DNA of 64,000 nt from Galerina marginata. Lineage: Eukaryota; Basidiomycota; Agaricomycetes; Agaricales; Galerinaceae. The stretch is from contig JAECYW010000008.1 in assembly GCA_023014335.1 (NCBI GenBank), positions 2,790,001 through 2,854,000 on the forward strand, written 5' to 3'. This document shows positions 37,643 to 48,252 of this stretch, piece by piece. Under the pieces are notes generated by a model. The model saw nothing but the letters and a program-made list of their open reading frames with translations, was not told where the DNA came from and did not search any database. The stretch's first letter is position 1. Each line of letters begins with the position of its first letter. The position numbers were made by a program, and so were the translations under genes.

Positions 37643-38696
37643 GAGATTGAGTGACGAAGTTTTCTGCAAAAGGAGAGGTAGGCACTGAGGATGAAAAGGT
37701 GTTGGATGTTCGCAATTTAAGGACTTTGGGGATAGGGCCATGGCTGGTCCCTCCGTGTGCCATACGCAACCTGATGGCCCCAAGCTAACAAAGGTGTTCA
37801 ATTTTGCGAGACTGCATTGTTTGCGTCTTTGGATAAGGAGATGAATTTTGGAATGGTCATGCAAAGGCGGAGCTTTGTCCCCCAGTGAACTGTGGCCAGT
37901 AACTGGTACAGACGAAAGAAATTTCGAGGCTGTGCATTCCTTGTCGAATCTTTGATGGTAATTACGTAATGTGAGCGCTCCAGCATCCGGCGCTTATGAC
38001 GGTAGTGACTAGAAGGTAGTTGTTGGTCACCATACCTGGCCATGATTTGTTCGTCGCAGCCCAACACTAAAGCCCAAATATAATTGGAAAGTAACTGTGG
38101 TAATTACAATGGTACCCAAATGGTACGTCAGGACACAACGAGTAGCCACTACTCACACGATACCGAAAACAAAAAGAGGACCGTGGCAAGCCGCTATGCA
38201 CCAGGATCATGTCTTTGCTAAAATTCTTTTGGACCTTGAGATACAAAGCAACTTGGCCAAGTTTATCATAAAGGAGAGCAAGAGTGGCAAGTACACGAGG
38301 CACTATCGCAAAGAGTCGACAGCGTCGCTAGACCACCAAGAGAAGATACCTGACTGAATTGTCAACAGGACAAGAAAGTAGGTCAGGCAATTTGAATACG
38401 TCGTACGTGGCACAATCACAAAAACTAGCCGTGCAATCGCCGTCTCACACCTAGCCCCTCAGTCCAATGCAGGCCGCCCTTTCTTCGACTTAGTTTCCTC
38501 GAAGGGCGGAAGGCGACATTGGTATGAAGATCGGAGAAGAAATATGTATGGTAATGATAAAAAATTTAGCCTTTGGCAAAAGAGATGGGAGGTTCGGAAG
38601 CGGTGAATACAGACAATCAGACTTTTATGGATCTGGTAAGACGGGGAATGATACAATATTTAAGGTCAGAAATAACGGTCGTCTACATTTGCGAAG
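37643..38696. other. spacer between Ubl-fusion genes 1 and 2
   Basis: Minus-strand open frames at 37798-38303 show no motif. A pyrimidine-rich leader for gene 1 lies near 37690. No gene supported. Confidence 0.4.
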
Positions 38697-40440
38697 TTAA
38701 GATGATGGAGTGATCTCCATCCCGCCCAACTCCAGTACTCTGAATAGTGACCCATCCGACACACGTTCAAATTCGCCTCCAATCATATCTCTGTACCACG
38801 AAACATCTTCAGACCTCGCTCTTTCCAACGCCGTCGGCCAGTCCTTCAGATCTGATTCCTTGACGCCTTGGAAGAGTACAAAGACACGGTTGATAACATC
38901 CGGTGAAGGGGAGACATCGAGTGGTGCCGCTTTCGAATAAAAGTCTTGCGGAAGAAACCGGACTGCAACATATTTGTGATTTTCGAGGGCATTCCTCCAT
39001 GCACTGAATTACCGGTGTGACTAATTGTCTCTTCAGCTCCAGAGCAGGTGAAGTACTCACCTGATGAAATGCAGCCGGGCCCTTTCATCAAAACCAAAAA
39101 GCACGAGAACTCTATGAAAAAAGGTATAGAATGAATACTCTCCTATTGATAGTAAGACGGCATTTTCGTCGTTGAGAACTATGATGTTGGGATTAAAACT
39201 GTCAGTGTCAATCGGCCCATGATCAGGTATCCCGAGTGATGGAGAATGGTATCCTCTTGAAGATATCTCAGTAAAAAGACACCGAAAGGCATTTGCTTTG
39301 CCACTCACTGAGCCTCCCAAACTATTTTTGAAATGATAGACCCGTCTGATTGGTCTGTCAATACCCCACTGGGGTGTACGACCACTTTCCAAGTAGTACT
39401 TTCGAGAGAGGAAGCGGTCCGAGGTTTAATAGGCTGCACCGGATACGTTCCTGAGAGCGTCCAATTCGAAGTGAGCGACAAAGTCGCTAATACTTCGACA
39501 GCTGTAGGAACCAGCAAATATATGATTGGCGCAGTTTCCAGCGGCCGCTTGCGATATTCGAGTACAGCTCCTACGAGTTTGTTGTCGACGGGGCCGACAT
39601 ACTTTCCATCCTTTACCAGATGGTAATGAGTCGGATTTTTCCCCAAGTGCGCTGCAAGACGGGCTCCAATCTGAGAAGCTGTATCTGAACTGGACGCGTC
39701 GAAGCTGATGTCTCTTCCCTCTCCCATTATCCGGATCTTGAGAGATATTATTTTCGAGCCTTGAAAAAAAATGGTTTAATCACATGTCAAGCAGGACGCA
39801 AGCAAAACATACTTTGATCAATGTTGTCAGAGTTGGATAAGGATTCAGTCAGAATTGATCCATCTCAAAGCAAGTAATTAAGTCCAAGACGAGGGTACAT
39901 ATTCTAAAGGTAAACATACCGGGACCTTCGTCATGTTTACCGTCTGAATTGGCGGAGGGCGGAACCAGCTCGGTGGATGGTTTCTCATCTGTCATGATTG
40001 TTATTGATTTGAGAGAAGTAATAACTTCCCCCCAGTACTCTGCGGAGATCTCAGCCAGCTCCCCATCACATATATCCAGATCTTTTGTATAAAAGGAAAT
40101 CGTGTCGTCCCCGAAGACACCAGGAAATAGTTTGTGGCACACTGCCACTGCATCCTGTAAAAAAAAAGATGGGCGTAAGTATCGTAAGATCAAAATTGAT
40201 GTAACCAACCTCATAGCTGGAAGGTCGCAATCCAATTACGCGCTTGTTGCCATATATGAAAAGGAGTGGAGATTTCTTGCGACCAGTGGCATCATTCACT
40301 ACTGGCAAAACGGGGCCTACGGGAACTGTCTCAAGGTCGACAGTGCCAGAGGAAGATTGGACAGGACTAGACACCATTGCGTGTTAGAACTACACGTGTA
40401 GGAATCCAGAGAGAGATGGAGGTATTATCTGATTCTCAGT
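38640..40440. repeat. segmental duplication, copy 1 (with 44020-45790)
   Basis: The whole of member 2 with its 3' flank (AATAACGGTCGTCTACATTT) and leader (TGTAGGAATCCAGAGAGAG) recurs nearly unchanged around member 3, introns included. Both copies have the same orientation. Confidence 0.75.
38697..40377 (-). CDS. Ubl-fusion family, member 2
   Basis: Near twin of member 3. ATG 40377 begins MVSSPVQSSSGTVDLETVPV, then a basic KKSPLLFIYGNKRVIGLRP strand and SSYE|DAVAVCHKLFPG across an intron. Exon 2 has YTKDLDICDGELAEISAEYW and a Ser/Thr linker. The Ubl exon (IIS.KIRIMGEGRDISFDAS ... VLEYRKRPLETAP) runs straight into IIYLLVPTAVEVLATLSLTS, NWTLSGTYPVQPIKPRTAS, VVVHPSGVLTDQSDGS and IVWEAQ. Later exons: FNPNIIVLNDENAVLLS, LVLFGFDERARLHFI, AVRFLPQDFYSKAAPLDVSP, VINRVFVLFQGVKESDLKDW and LFRVLELGGMEI, stop 38697-38699. 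Intron positions match the other members. Intact. Confidence 0.78.
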
Positions 40441-40669
40441 GGTGGTGGATCTGGAGTAACAAGTTGAACTACTCGAGTAGTCTCAAGCTTAAAGGGGAGT
40501 GAAGTCAAGACAAGAATTTCCTTAAACGTGAATTTTAGGGGGTACAGGGACCTTGTTTCGGCAAGGTGACAAGTCTCAAAAGGTAACCACAAGGGGAGTG
40601 AAGTAAAAACAGGAATGGCATGGGAGGGAAAGCAGAGGTGAACGATAGCGGTAAGGTTCGCACGAAGTC

Positions 40670-41355
40670 ATCCCAAAATTAACCACGTCCACTTCTTCGC
40701 CGATAACAGCAGCTGTCCATGCCATCTTTGACCCAAAACTAGGACCAGGCCAGCACTGAGTACGCATTCACCCTAAACTCCGGAAATTCCTCGACGATGA
40801 CCCCGCACATAAACTCCCCATATCCTAGTGCCCAGGCCACTCTGAAATTGAAGGAAACGAACAAGCCGATGAACTCGCAAAGGCAGCAAACAACCTCATC
40901 TGGTCAGCGCCCATTAGCACCACCCGCGCCAATGCCCTACGACGGGTAAAGCTGTCAACCCAAAATGCCTGAGTTACATGCTTGTTACATGCTGGAAAAT
41001 AGCCCCAAAACAGGCGGATTTGTTGTCAGTTTTCGGCAGACTCATCAAGTGCAGGACGGGCCATGCCTACACAGGCAAATTCGGACGCCGTTTCTTTCCC
41101 AAAAAAGCAGAAGACTGCCCGTGCGGGGAGGAATTGCAACCTTGCGAACACATCCTAATTCACTACTCCATATTCACCGAGCACCGGAACTACCTTCACA
41201 AAGTTTCGCGAGACGTATTCCTGCCAACAATACTGGGCACGGAGGACGGAATACAAGCCGACGGCCGTCATTATTCCTCCAACAAAGTGGTGCCTTCACC
41301 CTCCTCGGACGGCCACCCTCCGAACGAGAAACCCCAAACTTCGAGTTCTAAATAG
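40670..41355 (+). pseudogene. LINE relic: RNase H and C-terminal zinc-knuckle region
   Basis: Remains of the 3' end of a non-LTR retrotransposon polyprotein. Pieces in order: VHFFADNSSA (RNase H Asp motif), AVHAIFDPKLGPGQH, HPKLRKFLDDDPAHKLPIS, CPGHSEIEGNEQADELAKAA (last RNase H motif), SAPISTTRANALRRVK, then RTGHAYTGKFGRRFFPKKAE, DCPCGEELQPCEHIL (CPC..C..H cluster) and VSRDVFLPTILGTEDG. Stops sit at former Trp codons (in PIS*CPGH and QH*) and the frame shifts near 40700 and 40975. No reverse-transcriptase part remains in the window. It separates Ubl-fusion member 2 from the membrane-protein gene. Confidence 0.8.
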
Positions 41356-41799
41356 GGCTCTACCACACTCCCTAGTTAATTTCTTGTGACTCTTTCCTCT
41401 CTCTTGATCTCTGAATACAGTACCCAGCCTCCACATACACCGCCCCTCTTTTACACTGCGAAATATTTCAGCTATACAACCATACACCTGCAGCCTGCCC
41501 TTACCTATAGCAGTTCACCGAGCTCACATATTTATGTACGTAGTTAAAATATCCTGCTAGGAATACTCGTGCGTCTTAGCACTACATATACTTGTTGCAC
41601 GTTAATCCATCAATTTCAAAAAAAGAGACCACAGCAGAGACAACCAACCGATTTTGCAGATGACCGTTTCTAAAATCCAGATTTCAGCTGTGGCCAACGG
41701 GTCATTATTGCAACTCGCAAGCCTGGAAATCATTACGAGAAATTTCTGGAAAATATACTGACTTCTCGAGGAAATGCACCAAGCCACGAAAAACACTAA
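41356..41799. other. spacer after LINE relic
   Basis: No gene supported; 3' flank of the membrane-protein gene on the minus strand. Confidence 0.4.
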
Positions 41800-43423
41800 T
41801 CAAAAATGAGGGATGAATGAAGTCCAATCTACCACCACCAATGCTCCAGCTGGAAGGTTTCTGAGCGAAGTCAAGGCTTCCACCAAAAGAGAAAGCCGTG
41901 CGAGCACGTATAGCGGAAGCATTATAATCATGAGAACAGCAATTAGCTTGACGAGCATCAACACCATGCGGGTTGATACCTCGCTATAAACGCAAAGGGG
42001 AAAAGCCATCAGCGCGATTACTGCTGTGACAGTCATAACTACAGATGATACGCGCCAGATATTGGCTTCCAGAACGGAAGGGAAGGAAAAATTCCAGCCA
42101 GCACAATGAATAATGCCAAATAAAATGCCGACCAATGGGAGGATCAAATCCCCAGGAATGAAGGTTCCTGGGGAGCGATCATGGCCATAAATTGTGTTAA
42201 CATCCAGGCTGGTTTTATCAATGAGGTCGTTGTCCCGTGTGCCATCAATTCTCTTCATAATTCTGTCAAGTCCGATAGCTGGCCAATGAAGCCACCCATA
42301 GCGGACCAGGTGCTGTAAGTCGAGCCTGCCGGTGGTAGTTCTGTGCATTTCGGTTGTCGAAGAAAGCATGGTATTGTCTGGTTCGATTTCGGTGCCTGTA
42401 CATTAGATAGAAAATTAGTTGATAACCCATATCAGAATATGAATACAGGCCTTTAGAGTGGCTTGTTACACGGTTGCTCGTCTTTAAGTCTTCAGGCGGC
42501 GTTTTGGCTAAGGGAGCAGGTTAAATTAAAATGTTCATTATGATTTGGTCATTTACGCACTTTCAGCCCCGAGAGACTCTCTCCTGGGTGGTTTAGCTGA
42601 TGCGGGTGGTTTCGGTGCAGTAGACTGCATGAGGTAAACCGGTACTTTGGTTGTAACGTCGAGTGGTTTATTCCACCAAAATGCATAAACGATCACATTT
42701 ACCGTAGCCAATGCCAGGGTCACGAGCTCCAGTTCTGTAACGATGAGGCCGCGAACACTCCGTGCAACACACTGCGCAATGAACCAGGTCGTCTGGATGA
42801 TGATCACGGTCTTCGAGAGTCCATCTCCTTTGCTTCTATCTCTAATTTCCTCCTCGGTAATCGTTGGCACAGTTATGCGCTTCTTGCTGATAAGTTCCTT
42901 AAGTTCCTCTGGGCCAAGTAGACCAACGGCTTTGTCTCCGTCATATAACACAAAACCTCCCATCTGGATAAAATATCCATGAACCATTGTCCAGCCATCT
43001 TCTACATAATATATGAAAACTGGTAAGGAGGATGGAAGATATGGTAATTAACACCACGCACTGCTGTAGCACTTCGCAAAATAGCGGGCTGCTAACCACT
43101 GTTTCGATGCCCAAAATATGATGAGCTCCGGAGAAAAAATTGTGAAGCACATGAGTTCGAGCCGCCGGAGTGCTTTCCTCCATCGTCCGATACCTGGCCC
43201 CGGAATGTTGGGGTGAACGGGATACCCAGGAGCAGATAAATATCGTGACGAAGCAGTTCCACACAATATCCCATTTTGATCGCATAGTTGGGCAGACGCA
43301 TTCTTGCTGAGAAGATGGAGCGATGTTGGTTTGTCGAGAGAACAACAGCGTGCCAGAAAGAGGAACGGCATCGGCAGCGATAAAGCCTTGGAGTAGGTAG
43401 AAGATGACAAGGACGATTAGCAT
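41800..43423 (-). pseudogene. multi-helix agaricomycete membrane protein with a 1-nt frameshift
   Basis: Member of a basidiomycete membrane-protein family without a known function (recognised from its conserved blocks). The ATG at 43421-43423 starts MLIVLVIFYLLQGFIAADAV, a signal peptide; then RSKWDIVWNCFVTIFICSWV and, one frame off, VHPNIPGPGIGRWRKALRRL, ELMCFTIFSPELIIFWASKQ, and across an intron DGWTMVHGYFIQMGGFVLYD. The next exon has TEEEIRDRSKGDGLSKT, IIIQTTWFIAQCVARSVRGL and FWWNKPLDV; the last has PLVGILFGIIHCAGWNFSFP, YVLARLSLLVEALTSLRNLP and the closing VVDWTSFIPHF. All conserved parts are present; the one defect seen is an extra C at about 43219-43223 between WVS and VHPN. Either a very young pseudogene or a base-call error. 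Confidence 0.7.
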
Positions 43424-44077
43424 AGTGCGCGGCTCCAGTGAAAAGAATTCATCAACGACTTGAAGACCGCACTGAGAAATGATACACACAGCTTTCGAGC
43501 AAAACACCCGTCCGAGATAATTCTGAGCCCATGTAGCCCAGTAGCAGGAATGGGTAAAAGAGAAGGCCGCACAATACGGAGAGCATCAAGAATCAATTTC
43601 GGATAGATACTTGGCAGATTGACAACGTCAATCGATGTCTCTCAAGTCTGCCAGCGGTTTTAGTCCACTGACGATCTGACTAGATACTACATAGTACCTC
43701 GCCAGTTCGAGTGGATGAGTAAGAAGATGGAAGGATGGTTTTCCAGCGTGAGAGTGACCGTCCTTTGCGGCAATCCGGCACGTCTAACATTGATCCGCTC
43801 CGTCCCGAAACTCCGTTGCACCTGTTGTCGGACTTCGACGTCGAAGCGACAATGATATGTGTTGATTGCTGAAATTATCTACCCTCATGCGCCAGTTGAC
43901 TTCTCTGCCATGACTTGGTCATGATCTTGTTAAGAAAGTCACCCAAACTAACCAGATGAAGCTGGTTTAGGCGTTATGTTGGCGGATTTTGGAGGTGAAC
44001 GAACTTCCTCTTCTGTAGAATCATGGGGATGATACAATGTTTATGGTCAGAAATAACGGTCGTCTACATTTGCGAAG
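43424..44077. other. spacer upstream of membrane-protein gene
   Basis: No gene supported. The end near 44020-44077 is already part of the duplication shared with member 2. Confidence 0.4.
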
Positions 44078-45790
44078 TTAAGATGATGGAGTAATCTCCA
44101 TCCCGCCCAACTCCAGTACCCTAAATAGTGTGCTATCCGACGCACGTTCAAATTCGCCTCCAATCATATCTCTGCACCACGAAAGGTCTTCAGACCACCC
44201 CCTTTCCAACGCCGTAGGCCAGTCGTTCAAGTCTGATTCCTTGACGCCTTGGAAGAGTACAAAGACACGGTTGATAACATCCGGTGGAGGGGAGACATCG
44301 AGTAGTGCCGCTTTCGAATAGAAGTCTTGTGGAAGAAAGCGGACTGCAACATATCTGTGATTTTTGAGGGATTTTTTCCATGCACTGAGTTACCGGTGTG
44401 ATTAACTGTCTCTTCAGCTCCAGAGAAGGTGAAGCACTCACTTGGTGAAGTGACACTGGGCCGTTCTATCAAAGCCAAAAAGCACGAGAACCCTATCAAA
44501 AAATGCATGAAAAAAATAGTCGCCTGTTGATATTAAGACGGCATTTTCATCGTTGAGAACTATGCTGTTGGGGTTGAAACTGTCGGTGTCAATCCCCCCC
44601 TGATAGGGTATCTCGAGTGATGGAGATCGGTATTTTCTTGAAGATGTATTAGTAAAAAGAAACCGAAAGGCATATGTGTTGCCACTCACTGAGCCTCCCA
44701 AGCTACTTTTGAAATGATAGACCCGTCTGATTGGTCAGTCAATACCCCACTGGGATGTACGACCACTTTCCAAGTAGTACTTTCAGGAGAGGAGGCGGTC
44801 CGGTGTTTAATAGGCAGCATCGGACATGTTCCTGACAGCGTCCAATTCGAAGAGAGCGACAAAGTCACTGATACTTCGACAGCTTTATGAGCCAGCAAAT
44901 ATATGGTTGGCGCAGTCTCCACCGGCCGCTTGCGATATTCGAGTAGAGCTCCTACAAATCTGTTGTGAAAGGAGGCGACAAGCGCTCCATTCTTCACCAA
45001 ATGGTAATGAGTCGGATTTTTCCCCAATTGCGCTGCAAGACGGGCTCCAATCTGAGAAGCTGTATCTGAACTGGACGCGTCGAAGCTGATGTCTCTTCCC
45101 TCTCCCATTATCCGGATCTTGAGAGATATTATTTTCGAGCCTTGAAAAAAATGGTTTAATCACACGTCAAGCAGGACGCAAACAAAACATACTTTGGTGG
45201 ATGTTGTCTGGGGATGCAGTCAGAACTGATCCATCTCAAAAAGCAAGGAATTAAGTCAATGACTAGGGCATATATATTCTGAAGGTAAACGCACCGTGAC
45301 CTTCTTCCTCTTCACCGTCTGAATTGGCGGAGGGAGGAACCAGCTCGGTGGAAGGCTTCACATCCTTCATGATCGTGATCGATTTGAGAGAAGTGACAAC
45401 TTCCTCCCAGTACTCTGCGGAGATTTTAGCCAGCGCCCCATCACATACATCAAGATCTTTTGTATGGAAAGAGATCGAGTCGTCGCAAAAGACACCAGGA
45501 AATAGTTTGTGGCACACTGCCACTGCATCCTGCAAAATAGGATGAGTGTAAGTATCGTAAGATCAAAATAGATGCAGCCAACCTCATAACTGGAAGGTCG
45601 TAATCCAATTACGCGCTCGTTACCATATATGAAAACGAGTGGAGATTTCTTGGGACCGGTGGCATCATTCACCACTGGCGAAATCGGGTGGTCGACGGCG
45701 CCAGGGGAAGATTGGACAAGACTAGATACCATTGCGTGTTGGAACTACGCGTGTAGGAATCCAGAGAGAGTTGGAGATGGTTGTGGACCT
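44020..45790. repeat. segmental duplication, copy 2 (with 38640-40440)
   Basis: Direct repeat of the member 2 block, about 5.4 kb apart, with introns, 3' flank and leader conserved. The LINE relic and the membrane-protein gene lie between the copies. Confidence 0.75.
44078..45732 (-). CDS. Ubl-fusion family, member 3
   Basis: Near twin of member 2 with the same exon layout. ATG 45732 starts MVSSLVQSSPGAVDHPISPV, seven residues shorter in the N-terminal linker than member 2. Then KKSPLVFIYGNERVIGLRPS, DAVAVCHKLFPGVFCDDSIS, CDGALAKISAEYWEEVVTSL, the Ubl segment (IRIMGEGRDISFDASSSDTA ... LLEYRKRPVETAP), IYLLAHKAVEVSVTLSLSSN, VVVHPSGVLTDQSDGSIISK, VAWEAQ, FNPNSIVLNDENAVLIS and LFRVLELGGMEI with the stop at 44078-44080. 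No break seen. Differences from member 2 cluster in the Ubl loop (NGALVASFHNRF versus DGKYVGPVDNKL), which may reflect selection or gene conversion elsewhere. Confidence 0.78.
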
Positions 45791-46115
45791 GGAGTAACAA
45801 GTCTCAAAGGGATTCGAGAATTCCGTTAAATGAACCGAATTTTTACACGTGACCGACGCGTCTTCGCTATGGTCACATGCTGCTTTCCTCTTCAGGCGAT
45901 CGCTTATAAGTAGGTTCTATACAGTTACAGTAAAATATATTAAGATACCATCAGCTCCCAAATAGAATGCTCATTTTTTGGCGGATTTTTGGATGGTATA
46001 GCAAAGGTAAGGTAACAGGTTTGGGTAAGGTTGCAATTAATAGTGAAAGAAGATTATAAAGGCTATTAAAGTAGATATAGCGATGTACAATTAAATATTC
46101 GGATGACCCTTGCAA

Positions 46116-47669
46116 TCATGACAAAGAAACCTCCATAGCACTTAACTCAAGCACTCGAAACAGCGTCGAGTCAGATGCACGCCTAATGTCAACCCCGACC
46201 ACGTCTGTACCGGAGAATGGGTTTCTACTATTTACACCCACCGACCAATTCCCCAACTCGTGGTCCGGTATATCTCTGAAAATGATACATATTCGAGTGA
46301 CAACGTCTGGAAGAGGGAACACGTTGAGAGGCGACGACCGCGCGTACGCATCCTGGGGCTGAAACCGGATAGCGACGTGTTTGTGTTTCTTGAGAACGGG
46401 CATCCAAGCACTGAAGAAAGAGGTCAATAATAGGTCTTGTTTTGAAGGAAGAAACATACGCGATAAATCCGTATCGAGCCTGTCCATGTACACCAAGCTT
46501 GTTTAGAGCCTGGTCGAGGTATGGATCTACCTTCGCGATCGGTAAGGCTATAGAATTCTCGCTGTTAATGCTGATTTTGTTCAAATCGAGACCTGGGGGC
46601 TCGTCTCTGCGTCTCGGATCTGGCGAAGGGTACGCTGGTGCAGGATTAGGTGGACGTTTGCTGTAGCATGTCATAAATTATTCAGAACACCAACGAGTAT
46701 GGGGAGGAACTCACAAGGCTTCCCAAGAAAGATAGGGCACGATCAATCCACTTGTCCGCTCAGTTATCGCCCCGGTCGGGTGCACACTGACATTCCACTT
46801 CACACTGTCTGAAGAATTCGGCGTCCCAGGTCGAATAGCCACCATTGGATAAGCCGCGGACATCGTCAAGTGCGAGGAAAGCGACAGCATCACAGTTACA
46901 TCCATGACCTCCGGTGCCAAAAGATAGAGAGCAGGGGCTCTCATCATTGGCATCTTGCGAAATTCCAGCACCTCTCCTTCCTTTAGGTTGTGCTCTTCGA
47001 CGGTTTGCGACGCAGAGAGTGGGAATCCACGATATATGAGACAATGCTCAGCGGCATTCTTGCCCTGACGCTGGGCGGCGCAGGCTGCGAGTTTGAAGAT
47101 CGTGTGCCGCCGGGAAACTTTCATCGTGAAATGGGTGCCATCCACGAGTTTGATCAACAACGAAATGTCATGAGGTGATGCTTAAGACAGACACGTTCAG
47201 AACGGAAGAAAGAGATCTAAAAGAAAAAGGCATACGTGATGCCACAGAATCTTGGGTCGACGTGGTGCTCGTACGCCGCTCCATTGAGAGAGAAGCTCTT
47301 GAGGAACTTCTCGGTATGTGTGTAGAGTTTGTGGTCATCACGATGAGAAACTTGAGCGACCCAATTAATTCTTCCCAATATCGCGCAGAAACTTCCGCCA
47401 GCTGCCCATCACAGGCCTCAAGCTCCTTTGTATGGAAGGAAATGGTGCTCTCAGAATCAATGCGAGGAAAGAGTTCGCGACACATGGTCACCGCTGACTT
47501 GAAAACAGAAACGAAGACCGTTTAGCGAACAGCGAAAAAGTAAGGAGCATAGTGAAACACTTACGCAATAAGACGAGGGGCGCATACCTAAGACGCGCTT
47601 TCCATCGTACGTAAAGACGAAAGGAGCCTTCTGCAACGTGGGAGACGTGCCTCTGGTAACTTTTGGCAT
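46116..47669 (-). CDS. Ubl-fusion family, member 4
   Basis: Start chosen at 47669 (MPKVTRGTSPTLQKAPFVFT) because members 5 and 6 also begin MPKDT; five more in-frame codons lie upstream. Exon 2: SAVTMCRELFPRIDSESTIS, KELEACDGQLAEVSARYWEE. The Ubl segment is the clearest of the minus-strand set: MLIKLVDGTHFTMKVSRRHT, LIYRGFPLSASQTVEEHNL, KEGEVLEFRKM. Core: ALYLLAPEVMDVTVMLSLSS, WNVSVHPTGAITERTSGLIV, LSWEAL. Then ENSIALPIAKVDPYLDQALN, AWMPVLKKHKHVAIRFQPQD, VVTRICIIFRDIPDHELGNW and LFRVLELSAMEVSLS, stop 46116. The usual GG before ME is SA here. About 420 residues, intact. TATA box 90 bp upstream. Confidence 0.77.
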
Positions 47670-47756
47670 GACTGTACAGCGCACTGACTCTGGCAGTAAG
47701 GAAAATCGAAACTTGTGGGGATGCGAGACGGAGGAGGCTTTTTTGGCAAGGTCCGC

Positions 47757-47763
47757 ATTTATA
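47757..47763 (-). promoter_or_regulatory. TATA box of Ubl-fusion member 4
   Basis: TATAAAT on the minus strand about 90 bp before the chosen ATG at 47669. Confidence 0.45.
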
Positions 47764-47780
47764 GGTAAAGATGGTGGCTT

Positions 47781-48010
47781 CTAACCATGGTTTTCGGTGT
47801 GGTTTTCGGTTGGTACGGGTCGATGGTGATGGGAGAAGCTAAGGGATGTAATTTGATCCGTATTTAGTTGTATTTCTGCCTTCAGGGTTCCGGCGCCTCC
47901 AGGGAAGAAGTACCTTCGGAACCCGCTGAGGACTGAGTCTTCCCCTTCCTGAACCGTAAACGAGGAGTCCATGAGGGATTTTACAATAATCTTGACATCC
48001 ACTGAGTCAG
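47781..48010 (-). pseudogene. possible orphan Ubl exon of the same family
   Basis: A minus-strand open frame VDVKIIVKSLMDSSFTVQEG is preceded by a proper acceptor (GACTCAG) exactly where the family's Ubl exon would begin. It resembles the first two strands of the Ubl segment (KI-I...F-V...D) but then runs into GFRRYFFPGGAGTLKAE and a stop without the core domain. No upstream exons were found. Reading: a remnant of a seventh copy; chance similarity is possible. Confidence 0.3.
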
Positions 48011-48252
48011 TGACTGATCTTGTGGGGACAGATAGACATTCATCGACAAATCCTTCGCGTGCTAGCAGAGAGGCTGACCCTGATATTCATATGATTCAGT
48101 CATTAAGACAAAGCATAAAAATCCGATAAAGATAGGAATGATAGCGATGAGAAGTATGGATAGCGATGAAGAGAATAAATAAATAAGTGAATCCGGTGTG
48201 CACGTAAAGAAACCTTGGAGTCAGACCTTATGTCCACACGACCTGATCAAAT

